A stretch of DNA of 64,000 nucleotides, taken from positions 1 through 64,000 of the forward strand of contig JAVXFZ010000008.1 of assembly GCA_036657595.1 (NCBI GenBank), read 5' to 3'. Below the pieces are notes generated by a model. That model ran no database searches. It saw only the letters and a program-made list of their open reading frames with translations, and was not told the DNA's origin. How positions within the stretch are numbered: the first letter of the stretch is position 1; every line of letters starts with the position of its first letter. Position numbers and translations under genes: made by a program. This DNA is from Odoribacter sp036657595. GTDB lineage: Bacteria; Bacteroidota; Bacteroidia; Bacteroidales; Marinifilaceae. Shown here piece by piece: positions 1-8,599 of the stretch.

Positions 1-38
1 AAAAGATGTGTGGATTTTTTTTAATCCACACATCTTTT
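1..38. terminator. Perfect hairpin, likely intrinsic terminator
   Basis: Arms 1-16 and 23-38 are perfect 16-base inverted repeats around a six-T loop. The outer ends are A4 and T4, so it could terminate in either direction. It sits just downstream of the minus-strand gene ending at 73 and probably ends that transcript. Confidence 0.7.
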
Positions 39-72
39 GCAACTGATCCGATTTAGGGGCGTCATAGAAACG

Positions 73-645
73 TTACCTTATACTTTTGGGCATATAGGCA
101 GGAACTATCCGAATTTGCCCTACAGCCATTGGCTGGTCGTATTGTTTATCATATTCTTGTTTGTCTTTCCAAAACATTTCTTTAGTCTGATGCTTCAATT
201 CTCTTATCCAATAATTAAAATCACTATATCTCTTACTTTCAGCCACCTCTATCTTTCCGATTGTTATTGATTTGTCTGCCGAAACATTCCCGTATTGATC
301 CGTTTTCGTTGTTTGAATCGTAATATAGATATATTGAGAGTTAGCGCTTTCGGTTGCAATTTTATAAACGAACTTATCCAATTTATTAAATGAGAAATTG
401 CCAAAATCTACGCCAAACATACTACCTACTCCCATTGAATAACGGGGAAAGTTAGACACGAATATTTCATTGTTCTTAAAGGTAACTTTAGCCTCTCCAA
501 TCGTTGTTGTTGTTGTTAAATAACTGAATATATCAACCTTTATTGTTTTAATGGTTATCACATCTATTATACAGATTATCACTATGAACGCTGGAAGCAA
601 TACACTAAGAAATTCTATTCCATCTATAACTTTATCTATTTTCAT
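73..645 (-). CDS. Hypothetical protein with one N-terminal membrane segment
   Basis: This 190-residue protein is not recognised. Residues about 13-32 form one strongly hydrophobic stretch rich in I, V and L, consistent with a membrane anchor. The rest is polar with alternating strand-like segments and ends in a basic, Tyr-rich region, so an anchored extracytoplasmic domain is plausible. It starts at an ATG at 643-645, seven bases after the stop of a small upstream ORF, and is followed by a strong terminator hairpin at 1-38. It lies next to decayed mobile-element remnants, so it may be accessory cargo. No function is assigned. Confidence 0.5.
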   Translation of the reverse strand: MKIDKVIDGIEFLSVLLPAFIVIICIIDVITIKTIKVDIFSYLTTTTTIGEAKVTFKNNEIFVSNFPRYSMGVGSMFGVDFGNFSFNKLDKFVYKIATESANSQYIYITIQTTKTDQYGNVSADKSITIGKIEVAESKRYSDFNYWIRELKHQTKEMFWKDKQEYDKQYDQPMAVGQIRIVPAYMPKSIR

Positions 646-652
646 TGGATAT

Positions 653-844
653 TTATTTATATAAAAACTTATTCAATAGTTTGATAATCTCATCTCCTCT
701 CGTCTTTTCTGATTGAGATAAATTATCCCTACCCGACAAAACAGAAAGGACACCTTTCAAGATTGAAAGCAATTCGTCTTCCAACACCTTCAAAATGTCT
801 TGTAAAGGTAGAAAACATAATTGGGAAATGCAATGGCATAACAC
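653..844 (-). CDS. Small hypothetical ORF, possibly the 3' part of a broken gene
   Basis: This 63-codon frame begins at a GTG, not ATG, and stops seven bases before the next minus-strand gene. Its C-terminal half looks helical and coding-like, with a Leu-rich segment then a Lys/Glu-rich end. A second minus frame (790-975, ATG start, 61 codons) overlaps its beginning. The two could be halves of one gene split by a frameshift near 800-840, but I cannot recognise a family that would prove this. Low confidence. Confidence 0.3.
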   Translation of the reverse strand: MLCHCISQLCFLPLQDILKVLEDELLSILKGVLSVLSGRDNLSQSEKTRGDEIIKLLNKFLYK

Positions 845-1111
845 CTCTTTTTCGGGGTTGTTGCAAATACAAAGTTCTCCTGCAATAGTTTGACCAATGG
901 ATTCAAAACTTTATTCTTCGTAAATTGGAGTAGACGATTTTGTTGTTTACGCCTGTGTGGTTTTGGAAATGGCATATTACAATTATATATGGCATTTAAT
1001 TATCGACTTCCTGTCAGCCTAAAAACCAAAGGTTACAGATTTATCATCGAATTGCAAAGCCCCTAATTTCAGTAGCTTATAGTTCCATTAAAGAGATGTA
1101 CAGACCGCATT

Positions 1112-1255
1112 TTACACCTTTGCAATTCGCTGGATCACGTCGTCTATATAGATATCCAGCTGCTCCTCGGCGGCATCATCTTCGATTTTCTGGATATCGA
1201 ATACCTCAACCACTTCGCGAGGCAGAAAGCTATGTATGGTTTCCTGTAATTCCAT
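1112..1255 (-). pseudogene. Remnant of ISAon1-family transposase N-terminal ORF
   Basis: From an ATG at 1253-1255 the frame reads MELQETIHSFLPREVVEVFD and continues acidic for about 47 residues. This resembles the start of the small ORF that precedes the transposase in ISAon1-type elements of Bacteroidetes, where the first residues are typically a short helix followed by LP-x-(D/E)-(I/L)-(V/L)-x-x-F-(D/E)-I. The intact ORF is roughly 100-130 residues; here a stop truncates it after 47, and no transposase frame follows downstream (below 1112). The family match is from memory of the motif, so moderate to low confidence. Confidence 0.4.
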
Positions 1256-1569
1256 ATTGCAAAAATAAAAACAAAATATTTCATCAACAAGAATTACCGC
1301 TTGATCCGGTAATTTGGGTGTTATGCTCAAACGGGAGATCGCAGTTACAAGGTTGATCTTCGTTGATTGTTTGGTTTTGCTTGTACTTTTTAGGAATAAA
1401 GAAGCCAACAATGCACAATAAAGATGTCCATAGGCATTGGATTGTTATAACAGTCCAAGTAATGGCAGTTAGGGCAGCTCCTATAATGATAATAATACCA
1501 ATAGTTCAACCGATGCCCCATAATATAGCATTCACGACAACCATTGCATTTCTTGTAAAGATATAAAAA
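1256..1569. other. Gap with no supportable gene
   Basis: Short frames exist on both strands but none has a convincing start, family match or context. Together with about 976-1111 this looks like decayed sequence flanking the transposase remnant. Confidence 0.4.
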
Positions 1570-1791
1570 ATGGACAATAGCGCAGCATATACACTGAATA
1601 TTAACAGTAATGGTGAGGTAGTTATCAATAAAATTGCAACTGCTTGCAATGGTGCATCTGGTAAAATAAGTAAATTAACAGAAGCCTTACATCGTATGGG
1701 CGACAACACCCTGAAGTTGGGGCTTGAAAATCTTTCCGTTTCATTAGACAATGCCATCGCGCCCGATGTGGAAGAGCAGTTGATTGCTTAA
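1570..1791 (+). CDS. Short ORF, possible remnant of a phage tail tape-measure protein
   Basis: This 73-codon frame has an ATG start. The first residues (MDNSAAYTLNINSNGEV) look like a beta strand, followed by an amphipathic helix rich in A, K and L. This layout is typical of the N terminus of phage tape-measure proteins, which are normally several hundred to over a thousand residues long. Here the frame stops after 73 residues and there are no other phage genes nearby. If the family guess is right, it is a truncated relic. The assignment rests on general pattern only and is weak. Confidence 0.25.
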   Translation: MDNSAAYTLNINSNGEVVINKIATACNGASGKISKLTEALHRMGDNTLKLGLENLSVSLDNAIAPDVEEQLIA

Positions 1792-1836
1792 CTTTTTCGG
1801 CAGATAAAGTTTGGAAGTTCAATGAGAGTCATTTAA

Positions 1837-1884
1837 AAAAAGCTGCCGAATTTGTTGATTTTTATTCAACAATCGGCAGCTTTT
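1837..1884 (-). terminator. Intrinsic terminator after the DUF1015 gene
   Basis: AAAAGCTGCCGA at 1837-1849 pairs with TCGGCAGCTTTT at 1873-1884, with further pairing of TTGTTGA and TCAACAA inside. Read on the minus strand it ends in a T run, which fits termination of the minus-strand gene that ends at 1924. Confidence 0.75.
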
Positions 1885-1923
1885 ACACGATTTTATCTTG
1901 AGCGTAATGCTATATTCGATAAA

Positions 1924-3174
1924 TCAAATTTTGTGAATGACCAATCCAGAACGTAATTTTGGTTCAAACCAGGTGGTCTTTGGAGGCATAATATTGCCGG
2001 TATCGGCAATGTTTAGTAATTGTGCCATTGATACAGGATAAAGAGCAAAGGCAACTTTCATTTCACCATTATCTACCCGTTTTTTCAATTCGGCTAATCC
2101 TCGGATTCCTCCGACGAAATCAATGCGTTTGGAGGTTCTTAAATCCTGAATGTCCAGAATGTTTGCCAATACGTGTTTTGACAGAATGGTTACGTCCAAT
2201 ACTTCGATCGGGTCAGCATCATTATATGCTCCGGTTTTAGCAGTTAAGCGATACCATTTTCCGGCAAGGTACATACTGAATTCGTGCAATTTGGCAGGAT
2301 GATAAATTTCTTTACCCATTTCTTCTACCTTAAATTGTGTTTTCAGTTTATCCAATAATTGTGTTTCGCTCAAACCATTCAGGTCTTTCACTACCCGATT
2401 GTAATCAATAATTTTCAATTGTGAATCCGGAAAATGAACAGCCATAAAGAAGTTGTATTCCTCGTTTCCTGTGTGATGTGGATTCTTTGCGGTATATTCT
2501 GCACCAATTCGTGCCGCCGCCGCCGTACGATGGTGACCGTCCGCTACATAGGTGCAAGGCACTTTTGTAGCAAATAATTCTTCCAATCGTTTATTTGTTT
2601 CCGGGCAATTAATTACCCAAAAGTGATGACCAAAGCCATCTTCTGCGACGAAATCGTAATCTGCTTTTTGTTTTTTTACAATATTCTCAACGATCGCATC
2701 AATTTCCGGTACGGCACGATATGAAAAGAATACTGGTTCTAAATTAGCATTAACGTAGCGAGTCAGGATCATTCGATCTTCTTCTTTATCGGGGCGGGTT
2801 AATTCGTGTTTTTTGATGATACCGTTTGTATAATCGGCACAAGCAGCACAGCCTACAATTCCATATTGTGTTCGTCCGTCCATTGTCTGGGCGTAGATGT
2901 AGAATTTTGCCTCTTCATCTTGCACCAGCCATCCTTTTTCTTGAAACATTTTAAAGTTTTCAACACTCTTATTATATACGATTTCAGAGTGAACATCAGT
3001 CCCGGCAGGACAATCAATTTCAGCACGGGTTACGTGAAGTAATGAACGAGGTTTGCCCGCAGCCATCTGTGCTGCTTCTTCTGAATTCATTACATCATAC
3101 GGCAGACAGGCGAGTTCTTCACACACTTTTTGGTTGGGAGTACGTAAGCCTTTAAATGGTTTTACTATTGCCAT
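1924..3174 (-). CDS. DUF1015 family protein
   Basis: The 416 residues match the DUF1015 family throughout. Diagnostic blocks include an N-terminal PFKGLR segment, HELTRPDKEEDR at 123-134 and ADGHHR at 211-216, whose His residues suggest a catalytic or metal/nucleotide-binding centre. No biochemical function is established for the family. In Bacteroidales it commonly follows serC and serA, as here, suggesting a role tied to serine or 3-phosphoglycerate metabolism (inference). A hairpin at 3239-3282 separates it from serA, so it may be transcribed less or separately. It is cytoplasmic, with no signal peptide. Confidence 0.85.
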   Translation of the reverse strand: MAIVKPFKGLRTPNQKVCEELACLPYDVMNSEEAAQMAAGKPRSLLHVTRAEIDCPAGTDVHSEIVYNKSVENFKMFQEKGWLVQDEEAKFYIYAQTMDGRTQYGIVGCAACADYTNGIIKKHELTRPDKEEDRMILTRYVNANLEPVFFSYRAVPEIDAIVENIVKKQKADYDFVAEDGFGHHFWVINCPETNKRLEELFATKVPCTYVADGHHRTAAAARIGAEYTAKNPHHTGNEEYNFFMAVHFPDSQLKIIDYNRVVKDLNGLSETQLLDKLKTQFKVEEMGKEIYHPAKLHEFSMYLAGKWYRLTAKTGAYNDADPIEVLDVTILSKHVLANILDIQDLRTSKRIDFVGGIRGLAELKKRVDNGEMKVAFALYPVSMAQLLNIADTGNIMPPKTTWFEPKLRSGLVIHKI

Positions 3175-3238
3175 ATTTTTATAAGTTATAAGTTAACGAA
3201 TTATAAATTACAAGATATAAATTACAAATAAAAAATAA

Positions 3239-3282
3239 AAAAGGTTGACAGATACAATTTATTTGTAATCTGTCAACCTTTT
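3239..3282 (-). terminator. Hairpin between serA and DUF1015
   Basis: AAAAGGTTGACAGAT (from 3239) pairs with ATCTGTCAACCTTTT (to 3282), with ACAA/TTGT pairing inside and a short loop. It lies just after the serA stop on the minus strand and ends in T4, so it is probably a terminator or attenuator within the operon. Confidence 0.6.
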
Positions 3283-3295
3283 ATCTGTCACAGAT

Positions 3296-4216
3296 TTATT
3301 TATTTACCTGGAATGTTTTATCTCCTTTTTCAAAGAATTCAACAATCTGGCGAGCTGCAGCTAATCCTGCATTTACATTTGCTTCAGATGTTTGTGCTCC
3401 CATTTTTTTAGGTGTAAAGAAATAACGCCCAGCAAACGGAGCAAAATCAGCGGCACAGTCGGGTGCAATGTCAGAAACATATTTCAGGTCTGTCCGTTCT
3501 GCCATCGCTTTTAGCATACCTTCTTCATCAATGACTTCCTTGCGGGCAGTATTAACTAAAGTAGCTCCTTTCGGCATAGCGGTTAGCAGGTCGTAGCCAA
3601 TAGATTTTTTTGTATCGGCTTTTGATGGAATGTTTAAGGATACATAGTCGCAAGCAGCATAGAATTTTTTCAAATCTCTTTCTGCTTCAGCTCCGGCAGC
3701 GTGAATATATTCGGTACTTTTAGAGGGGGCATAAGCTATAACTTTCATTCCGAAAGATTTAGCCAATCCTGCTACAATTTTACCGATATTTCCTAATCCG
3801 TGAATACCCATTGTTTTACCGGATAATTCAGAACCTGATTTTCCGTCAAAGCAGCTGCGAGCCATAAAGATCATTAATCCCATAACGAGTTCAGCCACAG
3901 CATTGGAGTTTTGTCCCGGGGTGTTCATTGCAACGACACCTTTGGCGGTACAAGCTTCGAGGTCGATATTGTCGTATCCGGCACCGGCACGTACAATTAT
4001 TTTCAGCTTTTTAGCAGCGTCAATCACCTCTTTGGTTGCTTTATCCGAGCGGATAATCATTGCGTCAACATCAGCAACAGCAGCGATTAGTTCAGCCGGC
4101 GAGGTGTATTTTTCTAATAATACCAATTGGTATCCTTGTTTTTCTACAATTTCACGAATTCCTTTTACTGCAATAGCTGCAAAAGGTTTATCTGTGGCAA
4201 TTAATACTTTTTTCAT
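3296..4216 (-). CDS. serA: D-3-phosphoglycerate dehydrogenase, short type
   Basis: Oxidises 3-phosphoglycerate to 3-phosphohydroxypyruvate with NAD, the first committed step of serine synthesis, in the cytoplasm. The 306 residues hold only the catalytic and nucleotide-binding domains, with no C-terminal ACT regulatory domain. The Rossmann loop GLGNIG is at 140-145, RAGAGYDNID at 76-85 and the NTAR motif at 222-225. The usual catalytic His of TPHIGxxT is replaced by Lys (K271 in TPKKMGAQT), as in the amoebic-type enzymes. It lies between serC and the DUF1015 gene on the same strand, consistent with a serine operon lacking feedback through an ACT domain. Confidence 0.9.
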   Translation of the reverse strand: MKKVLIATDKPFAAIAVKGIREIVEKQGYQLVLLEKYTSPAELIAAVADVDAMIIRSDKATKEVIDAAKKLKIIVRAGAGYDNIDLEACTAKGVVAMNTPGQNSNAVAELVMGLMIFMARSCFDGKSGSELSGKTMGIHGLGNIGKIVAGLAKSFGMKVIAYAPSKSTEYIHAAGAEAERDLKKFYAACDYVSLNIPSKADTKKSIGYDLLTAMPKGATLVNTARKEVIDEEGMLKAMAERTDLKYVSDIAPDCAADFAPFAGRYFFTPKKMGAQTSEANVNAGLAAARQIVEFFEKGDKTFQVNK

Positions 4217-4296
4217 AATGATAATAAGCTGTAAAGTCTATAAAGCCATAAGGTCTATAAAGAATATTTATAAACCTTATGAGCTTTCAGAGTAAA

Positions 4297-5373
4297 TTAT
4301 TTATGTTGAGCTTCAAATTCGTCCATAGCGGCAATTAAAGCTTTTACGTCTTCAATTGTGCAAGCGTTGTAAGTAGAAGCACGGAATCCACCAACAGAGC
4401 GGTGTCCTTTCACACCAACGATGTTTTTAGCCTTGCAGTAATCAAGGAATTCTTTTTCAAGACTTTCATATCCTTCTCTTAATAAGAATGGGATATTCAT
4501 TCTGGAGCGAGAACCTTCTTCAACAACCGGGCGGAACATTTTGCTCTTTTCAAAAGCATTGTATAATAAGTCAGCTCTTTCGATAGCCAATTTTTCCATT
4601 GCTTTAACACCACCCATTTTTTTAATCCATTTCAGGGTTTCGCCAACAGCAAAGATGTTGATACAAGGAGGAGTGTTGAACATTGAACCTTCATCCACGT
4701 GAGTCTGGTATTTCAACATTGTAGGGATCTTACGATCTTTAACCGTTTTGTCCAAATAATCGTTACGGATGATGACGAAAGTAGCTCCGGCAGGTCCGAG
4801 GTTCTTCTGACAACCACCATAAATCATAAAATATTTAGACACGTCAACCGGGCGGCTGCAAATGTCTGATGACATATCGGCAATCATAGGAACCGGGCTG
4901 TTCAGATCTTCAAAGATCTCTGTTCCACGGATGGTATTGTTAGATGTGATATGTAAGTAATCTACATCTGCCGGGATTTTAAATCCTTTTGGGTAATAGG
5001 TGTGATTTTTATCTTCAGAAGAAGCAATTACTTCTACATCACCCCATAATTTAGCTTCAGTGATAGCTTTTTTAGACCAGGTTCCGGTATTTACGTAAGC
5101 AGCTTTTTTACCTAAAAAGTTGTAAGGAACCATACAGAACTGCATACTGGCACCACCTCCGAGGAAGATGACAGAATAATTATCCGGAATGCTCAGTACT
5201 TCTTTAAAAAGAGCTACTGTTTCATCGTAGATAGCCTGGAAATCACTTGAACGGTGAGATACTTCCAATAAAGACTGTCCGCAATGTCCCATTTCAAGAA
5301 TTGCTTTTGAAGTGTTTTCCAAAGTTGAATCCGGTAACTTACAGGGTCCTGCATTAAAAATATGTTTTCTCAT
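4297..5373 (-). CDS. serC: Phosphoserine aminotransferase
   Basis: Transfers an amino group from glutamate to 3-phosphohydroxypyruvate, using PLP, giving phosphoserine for serine synthesis. The start is taken at the ATG at 5371-5373, which gives 358 residues beginning MRKHIFNAGPCKLP, the normal family N terminus. An upstream in-frame ATG at 5412 would add 13 unlikely residues. The PLP-binding Lys is K190 in YGGCQKNLGPAG. It is first in the minus-strand serC-serA-DUF1015 group; the gap to serA contains an imperfect hairpin (about 4248-4281) without a T tail. Confidence 0.95.
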   Translation of the reverse strand: MRKHIFNAGPCKLPDSTLENTSKAILEMGHCGQSLLEVSHRSSDFQAIYDETVALFKEVLSIPDNYSVIFLGGGASMQFCMVPYNFLGKKAAYVNTGTWSKKAITEAKLWGDVEVIASSEDKNHTYYPKGFKIPADVDYLHITSNNTIRGTEIFEDLNSPVPMIADMSSDICSRPVDVSKYFMIYGGCQKNLGPAGATFVIIRNDYLDKTVKDRKIPTMLKYQTHVDEGSMFNTPPCINIFAVGETLKWIKKMGGVKAMEKLAIERADLLYNAFEKSKMFRPVVEEGSRSRMNIPFLLREGYESLEKEFLDYCKAKNIVGVKGHRSVGGFRASTYNACTIEDVKALIAAMDEFEAQHK

Positions 5374-5539
5374 GTTGTAATAATTTAAAAAAGTTATATT
5401 ATTTAATATCAATGTTTATCAGCAACGTTACAAATATGCGAAATTTCAATCAATAACTATGATTCTTATTGATAAATGTTCGTATTTGCTTTTAATTTAA
5501 GACAAATTCGTGCAAACGATTTCATCTGTTTCTAAAATA

Positions 5540-5559
5540 GCGGGACATTAAAGTCCCGC
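5540..5559 (-). terminator. Hairpin terminator after gcvT
   Basis: GCGGGAC at 5540-5546 pairs with GTCCCGC at 5553-5559 around ATTAAA. It lies directly downstream of the minus-strand gcvT stop. The T tail is weak, so termination is likely but not certain. Confidence 0.55.
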
Positions 5560-5567
5560 GATATTGA

Positions 5568-6668
5568 TTAAAAAAAGGGAGTTTTCACCACTTTTGCTTT
5601 CAATGCTTTATTTCTGACGCGGATAAAAATCTCGGAATCCAATTTATGGAATCCACTTTTTACGTATCCGGTTCCGATAGATTTTCCGGTTAATGGAGAT
5701 ACCGTACCGGAGCAAACCACACCAATTTCATTTCCTTCTGCATCTTCGATCGGATATCCCTGACGTGCGATGCCTTTATCTAAAACCTCGAAAGGTTTCA
5801 TATAACGGGTCGGTTTGTCATTTTTGATCTTTTCGTGATATTCCCGCATAATGAAATCATTTCCCGGAACAAATTTTGTAATCCATCCCAAACCGGCTTC
5901 GATAGGAGAGTGGTCGTCGTCAATTTCGTGACCATATAAGCAAAATCCGGCTTCCAAACGCAAGGTATCTCTGGCACCTAAACCTATGGGCTGAATACCA
6001 AATTCTTTGCCTGCTTCAAAAACTGCATTCCACAGTTTTTCCGCATCTTTATTGTAAGCATACACTTCACAACCACCCGAACCGGTATAGCCGGTTGTAG
6101 AGAAGATCACTTTGTCGATGCCGGCAAAAGGTATTTCTTTGAAGGTATAATATTCCATATCTTCGACACTTGCGGATGTTAGCTTTTGCATTGCTTTGAG
6201 AGCTAACGGACCTTGAATGGCTAATTGGCAGATGTTGTCTGAAGCATTTTCCAGTTCCACACCGGGCTTCATACCTAATTCCTGTCCGTGTTTCACCACC
6301 CAATTCCAATCTTTTTCAATATTAGCAGCATTTACTACCAGTAGATACTTTTCTTTTCCGAAACGATATACCAGCAAATCATCTACGATGCCGCCGCAAT
6401 CATTGGAGAAACAGCTATACTGTATCTTTCCGTCCGTTAAGGCAGCTACGTCGTTTGTGGTTAATTTCTGTACTAATTCGAAGGCTTTTGGACCTTTGAT
6501 CCAAAATTCTCCCATATGGGAAACATCAAAAACGCCTAATTTTTCACGAACTGTCAAGTGTTCGTTTTTAATACCGGTAGGGTATTCTATCGGCATATTG
6601 TATCCGGCAAATGGGGACATTCGTGCGCCAAGTGCTTCGTGGAAATGAGTAAAAGGAGTCGTCTTCAT
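5568..6668 (-). CDS. gcvT: Glycine cleavage system T protein (aminomethyltransferase)
   Basis: T protein transfers the methylene group from the aminomethyl-lipoyl H protein to tetrahydrofolate, releasing ammonia. The 366 residues match normal GcvT length. Visible features are the N-terminal HxxLGARMSPFAGYxMP block, FDVSHMGE near residue 48, GYTGSGGCE in the middle and GARDTLRLEAG with GLGWITKF further on. The other glycine-cleavage genes (gcvH, gcvP) are not adjacent, which is normal in Bacteroidales. It appears to be a single-gene transcript, bounded by a terminator at 5540 and a roughly 320-bp upstream gap. Confidence 0.95.
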   Translation of the reverse strand: MKTTPFTHFHEALGARMSPFAGYNMPIEYPTGIKNEHLTVREKLGVFDVSHMGEFWIKGPKAFELVQKLTTNDVAALTDGKIQYSCFSNDCGGIVDDLLVYRFGKEKYLLVVNAANIEKDWNWVVKHGQELGMKPGVELENASDNICQLAIQGPLALKAMQKLTSASVEDMEYYTFKEIPFAGIDKVIFSTTGYTGSGGCEVYAYNKDAEKLWNAVFEAGKEFGIQPIGLGARDTLRLEAGFCLYGHEIDDDHSPIEAGLGWITKFVPGNDFIMREYHEKIKNDKPTRYMKPFEVLDKGIARQGYPIEDAEGNEIGVVCSGTVSPLTGKSIGTGYVKSGFHKLDSEIFIRVRNKALKAKVVKTPFF

Positions 6669-6989
6669 TTATATATATTTTAGTTCATTTATATCCTCAT
6701 CAAGAGTTGGGTGATACATTTCAAAAACGCAATACTTTTCACTCCCGAACGATTTTTTAAATGTCGGTACGCAAAACGTTACAAAGATATAATTAATATC
6801 CTTTACAACTTCTTCTTTTTTGTCTTTTTTTATATAGATATTTTTTGTCATTTCTTGTGAAAAATATTTGTTTTTTCTTACGATTTATTATACTTTCGGC
6901 AAATTATTGTTCTTTTCATACAATGAAATGATGGAAGTAAGTAATGATAATAATTTTAAATGAATGCTACTAACTAAAAAAAAGGAAAA

Positions 6990-7334
6990 ATGCTTACGAA
7001 ATTAACAGAGCAAGATGGGTGTATAATTGTAAAATTTATAGACCAAAGAAGATTTACTCTTATTTCTTCTGATGAGGTGAAATCAGAATTAAAACCGTTT
7101 TTACTTCAGAAAGGTTCTAAATTGGTTTTTGATTTGCAAAATATTGAATTTATTGACAGTAGCGCAATCGGTTGCATGATGACTTTGTCGAAAATGGGTA
7201 ATAGTAATCACTCAGAGATTAAATTTTGTAATTTGTCGCAAGGAGTGATAAAAACAATAGACATATTGCGTGTCGCTGATATTTTAGATATAGAAAAGGA
7301 TATAAAAACTTCTATTCAAAATTTTTCCAAGTGA
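6990..7334 (+). CDS. STAS-domain anti-sigma factor antagonist-like protein
   Basis: The 114 residues form one STAS domain of the SpoIIAA/RsbV type. The signature helix start FIDSSAIGCM (residues 54-63) carries the Asp-Ser-Ser (56-58) where Ser57 is the expected phosphorylation site. Such proteins bind anti-sigma kinases or act as partner-switch or scaffold modules in the cytoplasm. No RsbW-type kinase or phosphatase gene lies next to it, so its partner is unknown. It is a single plus-strand gene between two minus-strand genes, followed by a bidirectional terminator at 7354-7385. Confidence 0.85.
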   Translation: MLTKLTEQDGCIIVKFIDQRRFTLISSDEVKSELKPFLLQKGSKLVFDLQNIEFIDSSAIGCMMTLSKMGNSNHSEIKFCNLSQGVIKTIDILRVADILDIEKDIKTSIQNFSK

Positions 7335-7353
7335 GTTGAATATAATAAAAATG

Positions 7354-7385
7354 AAAAAGGCGAACTTGGAAGAGTTCGCCTTTTT
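7354..7385. terminator. Bidirectional intrinsic terminator
   Basis: AAAAAGGCGAACT pairs with AGTTCGCCTTTTT around a short loop. It has T runs on both strands and lies between the convergent STAS gene (plus) and ornithine carbamoyltransferase gene (minus). Confidence 0.85.
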
Positions 7386-7403
7386 TGTATTACATCAGTT
7401 GGT

Positions 7404-8405
7404 TTAGCAACCTAAGGTAGCAACCATCACTGCTTTAATTGTGTGCATACGATTTTCTGCTTCGTCAAAAACGATAGAATTCGGAGATTCAAAAACCTCT
7501 TCGGTTACTTCGACACCATTCAGACCGAATTGTTTATGTACATCGCGACCCACTTGTGTTTCCAAATTGTGATATGCCGGCAGACAATGCATAAATTTAC
7601 AGTTTTTATTGCCGGTTAAACTCATTACTTTGGCATTTACTTGGTAAGGTTTCAGTAACTTAATTCTTTCTGCCCATACTTCAGCCGCTTCGCCCATTGA
7701 CACCCAAACGTCTGTATATAAGAAGTCACATCCTTTAACGCCTTCTTCAACATTTTCGGTAACGGTGACTGTTGCACCGGTTTCTTTGGCTATTTCTTTA
7801 CAAGTAGCGATCAATTTAGCATCCGGTTGTAAAGCTTTCGGAGCGACAATGCGGACATCCATTCCCATTTTCGCACCACCGACCATCAATGAATTACCCA
7901 TATTATAGCGGGCATCACCCAAATAAGCAAAGACCACTTTATTCAATGGTTTGTCTGTATGCTCTGACATTGTCAAAAAGTCTGCCAGAATCTGTGTCGG
8001 GTGAAATTCATTTGTCAAGCCGTTCCATACCGGTACGCCGGCATATTTAGCCAATTCTTCTACAATGTCCTGACCGAATCCACGATATTCGATACCGTCA
8101 TACATCCGTCCTAATACGCGAGCGGTGTCTTTCATTGATTCCTTCACGCCGATTTGCGAACCGGTCGGTCCTAAATAAGTAGTGTGTGCACCTTGGTCAT
8201 AGGCTGCCACTTCAAAAGCACAACGTGTACGTGTTGATGTTTTTTCAAATATCAGCGCAATATTTTTCCCTTTCATACGAGGTTCTTCCGTTCCGGCATA
8301 TTTAGCCTTTTTTAAATCAGCAGCCAGATTCAACATATATTTAATCTCAGCCGGAGTGAAGTCCAACAACTTCAGAAAATTTCTGTTTCTTAAATTAAAA
8401 GCCAT
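7404..8405 (-). CDS. argF/arcB: Ornithine carbamoyltransferase
   Basis: Catalyses carbamoyl phosphate plus ornithine to citrulline and phosphate, or the reverse in arginine catabolism. The 333 residues carry the carbamoyl-phosphate loop STRTR at 57-61, the HPTQ motif in the middle and the ornithine-binding HCLP motif about 60 residues from the C terminus. Length and sequence resemble the catabolic ArcB/ArgF-like branch more than the acetylornithine branch of Bacteroides (which lacks the standard HCLP context). Carbamate kinase lies just upstream on the same strand, favouring a role in carbamoyl-phosphate turnover. TATTTTTG (minus strand, 8466-8459) matches the -7 promoter element. Confidence 0.92.
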   Translation of the reverse strand: MAFNLRNRNFLKLLDFTPAEIKYMLNLAADLKKAKYAGTEEPRMKGKNIALIFEKTSTRTRCAFEVAAYDQGAHTTYLGPTGSQIGVKESMKDTARVLGRMYDGIEYRGFGQDIVEELAKYAGVPVWNGLTNEFHPTQILADFLTMSEHTDKPLNKVVFAYLGDARYNMGNSLMVGGAKMGMDVRIVAPKALQPDAKLIATCKEIAKETGATVTVTENVEEGVKGCDFLYTDVWVSMGEAAEVWAERIKLLKPYQVNAKVMSLTGNKNCKFMHCLPAYHNLETQVGRDVHKQFGLNGVEVTEEVFESPNSIVFDEAENRMHTIKAVMVATLGC

Positions 8406-8458
8406 AATCTACTTTATTTTAAATGATAAATTCTAATTTACAGATTAAGATTCATTGA

Positions 8459-8466
8459 CAAAAATA
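8459..8466 (-). promoter_or_regulatory. Candidate -7 element for ornithine carbamoyltransferase
   Basis: TATTTTTG on the minus strand matches TAnnTTTG, about 55 bases before the start codon. No clean -33 TTTG was seen at the expected distance, so support is moderate. Confidence 0.35.
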
Positions 8467-8599
8467 TAAAAAATATGCGAATGTATTCATCCGCTGACGA
8501 GCTAAGTCGATTGAACGCGGGATTGTTTTTGTAAGCCACTTAATACGAGTGGTTAACAATCGTCAAGATGCGATCAATGTTTTTAGCCGTTTTTAAATT

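Noticed and set aside
1390..1572. Minus-strand frame with a Cys pattern (CNGCRECY ... CPNCHYLDCY)
   Set aside because: No start codon before the Cys block and it is the exact reverse register of another short frame; probably chance.
6669..6851. 60-codon minus-strand ORF directly upstream of gcvT
   Set aside because: AT-rich, low-complexity Lys/Ile start, no family resemblance; more likely the gcvT promoter and leader.
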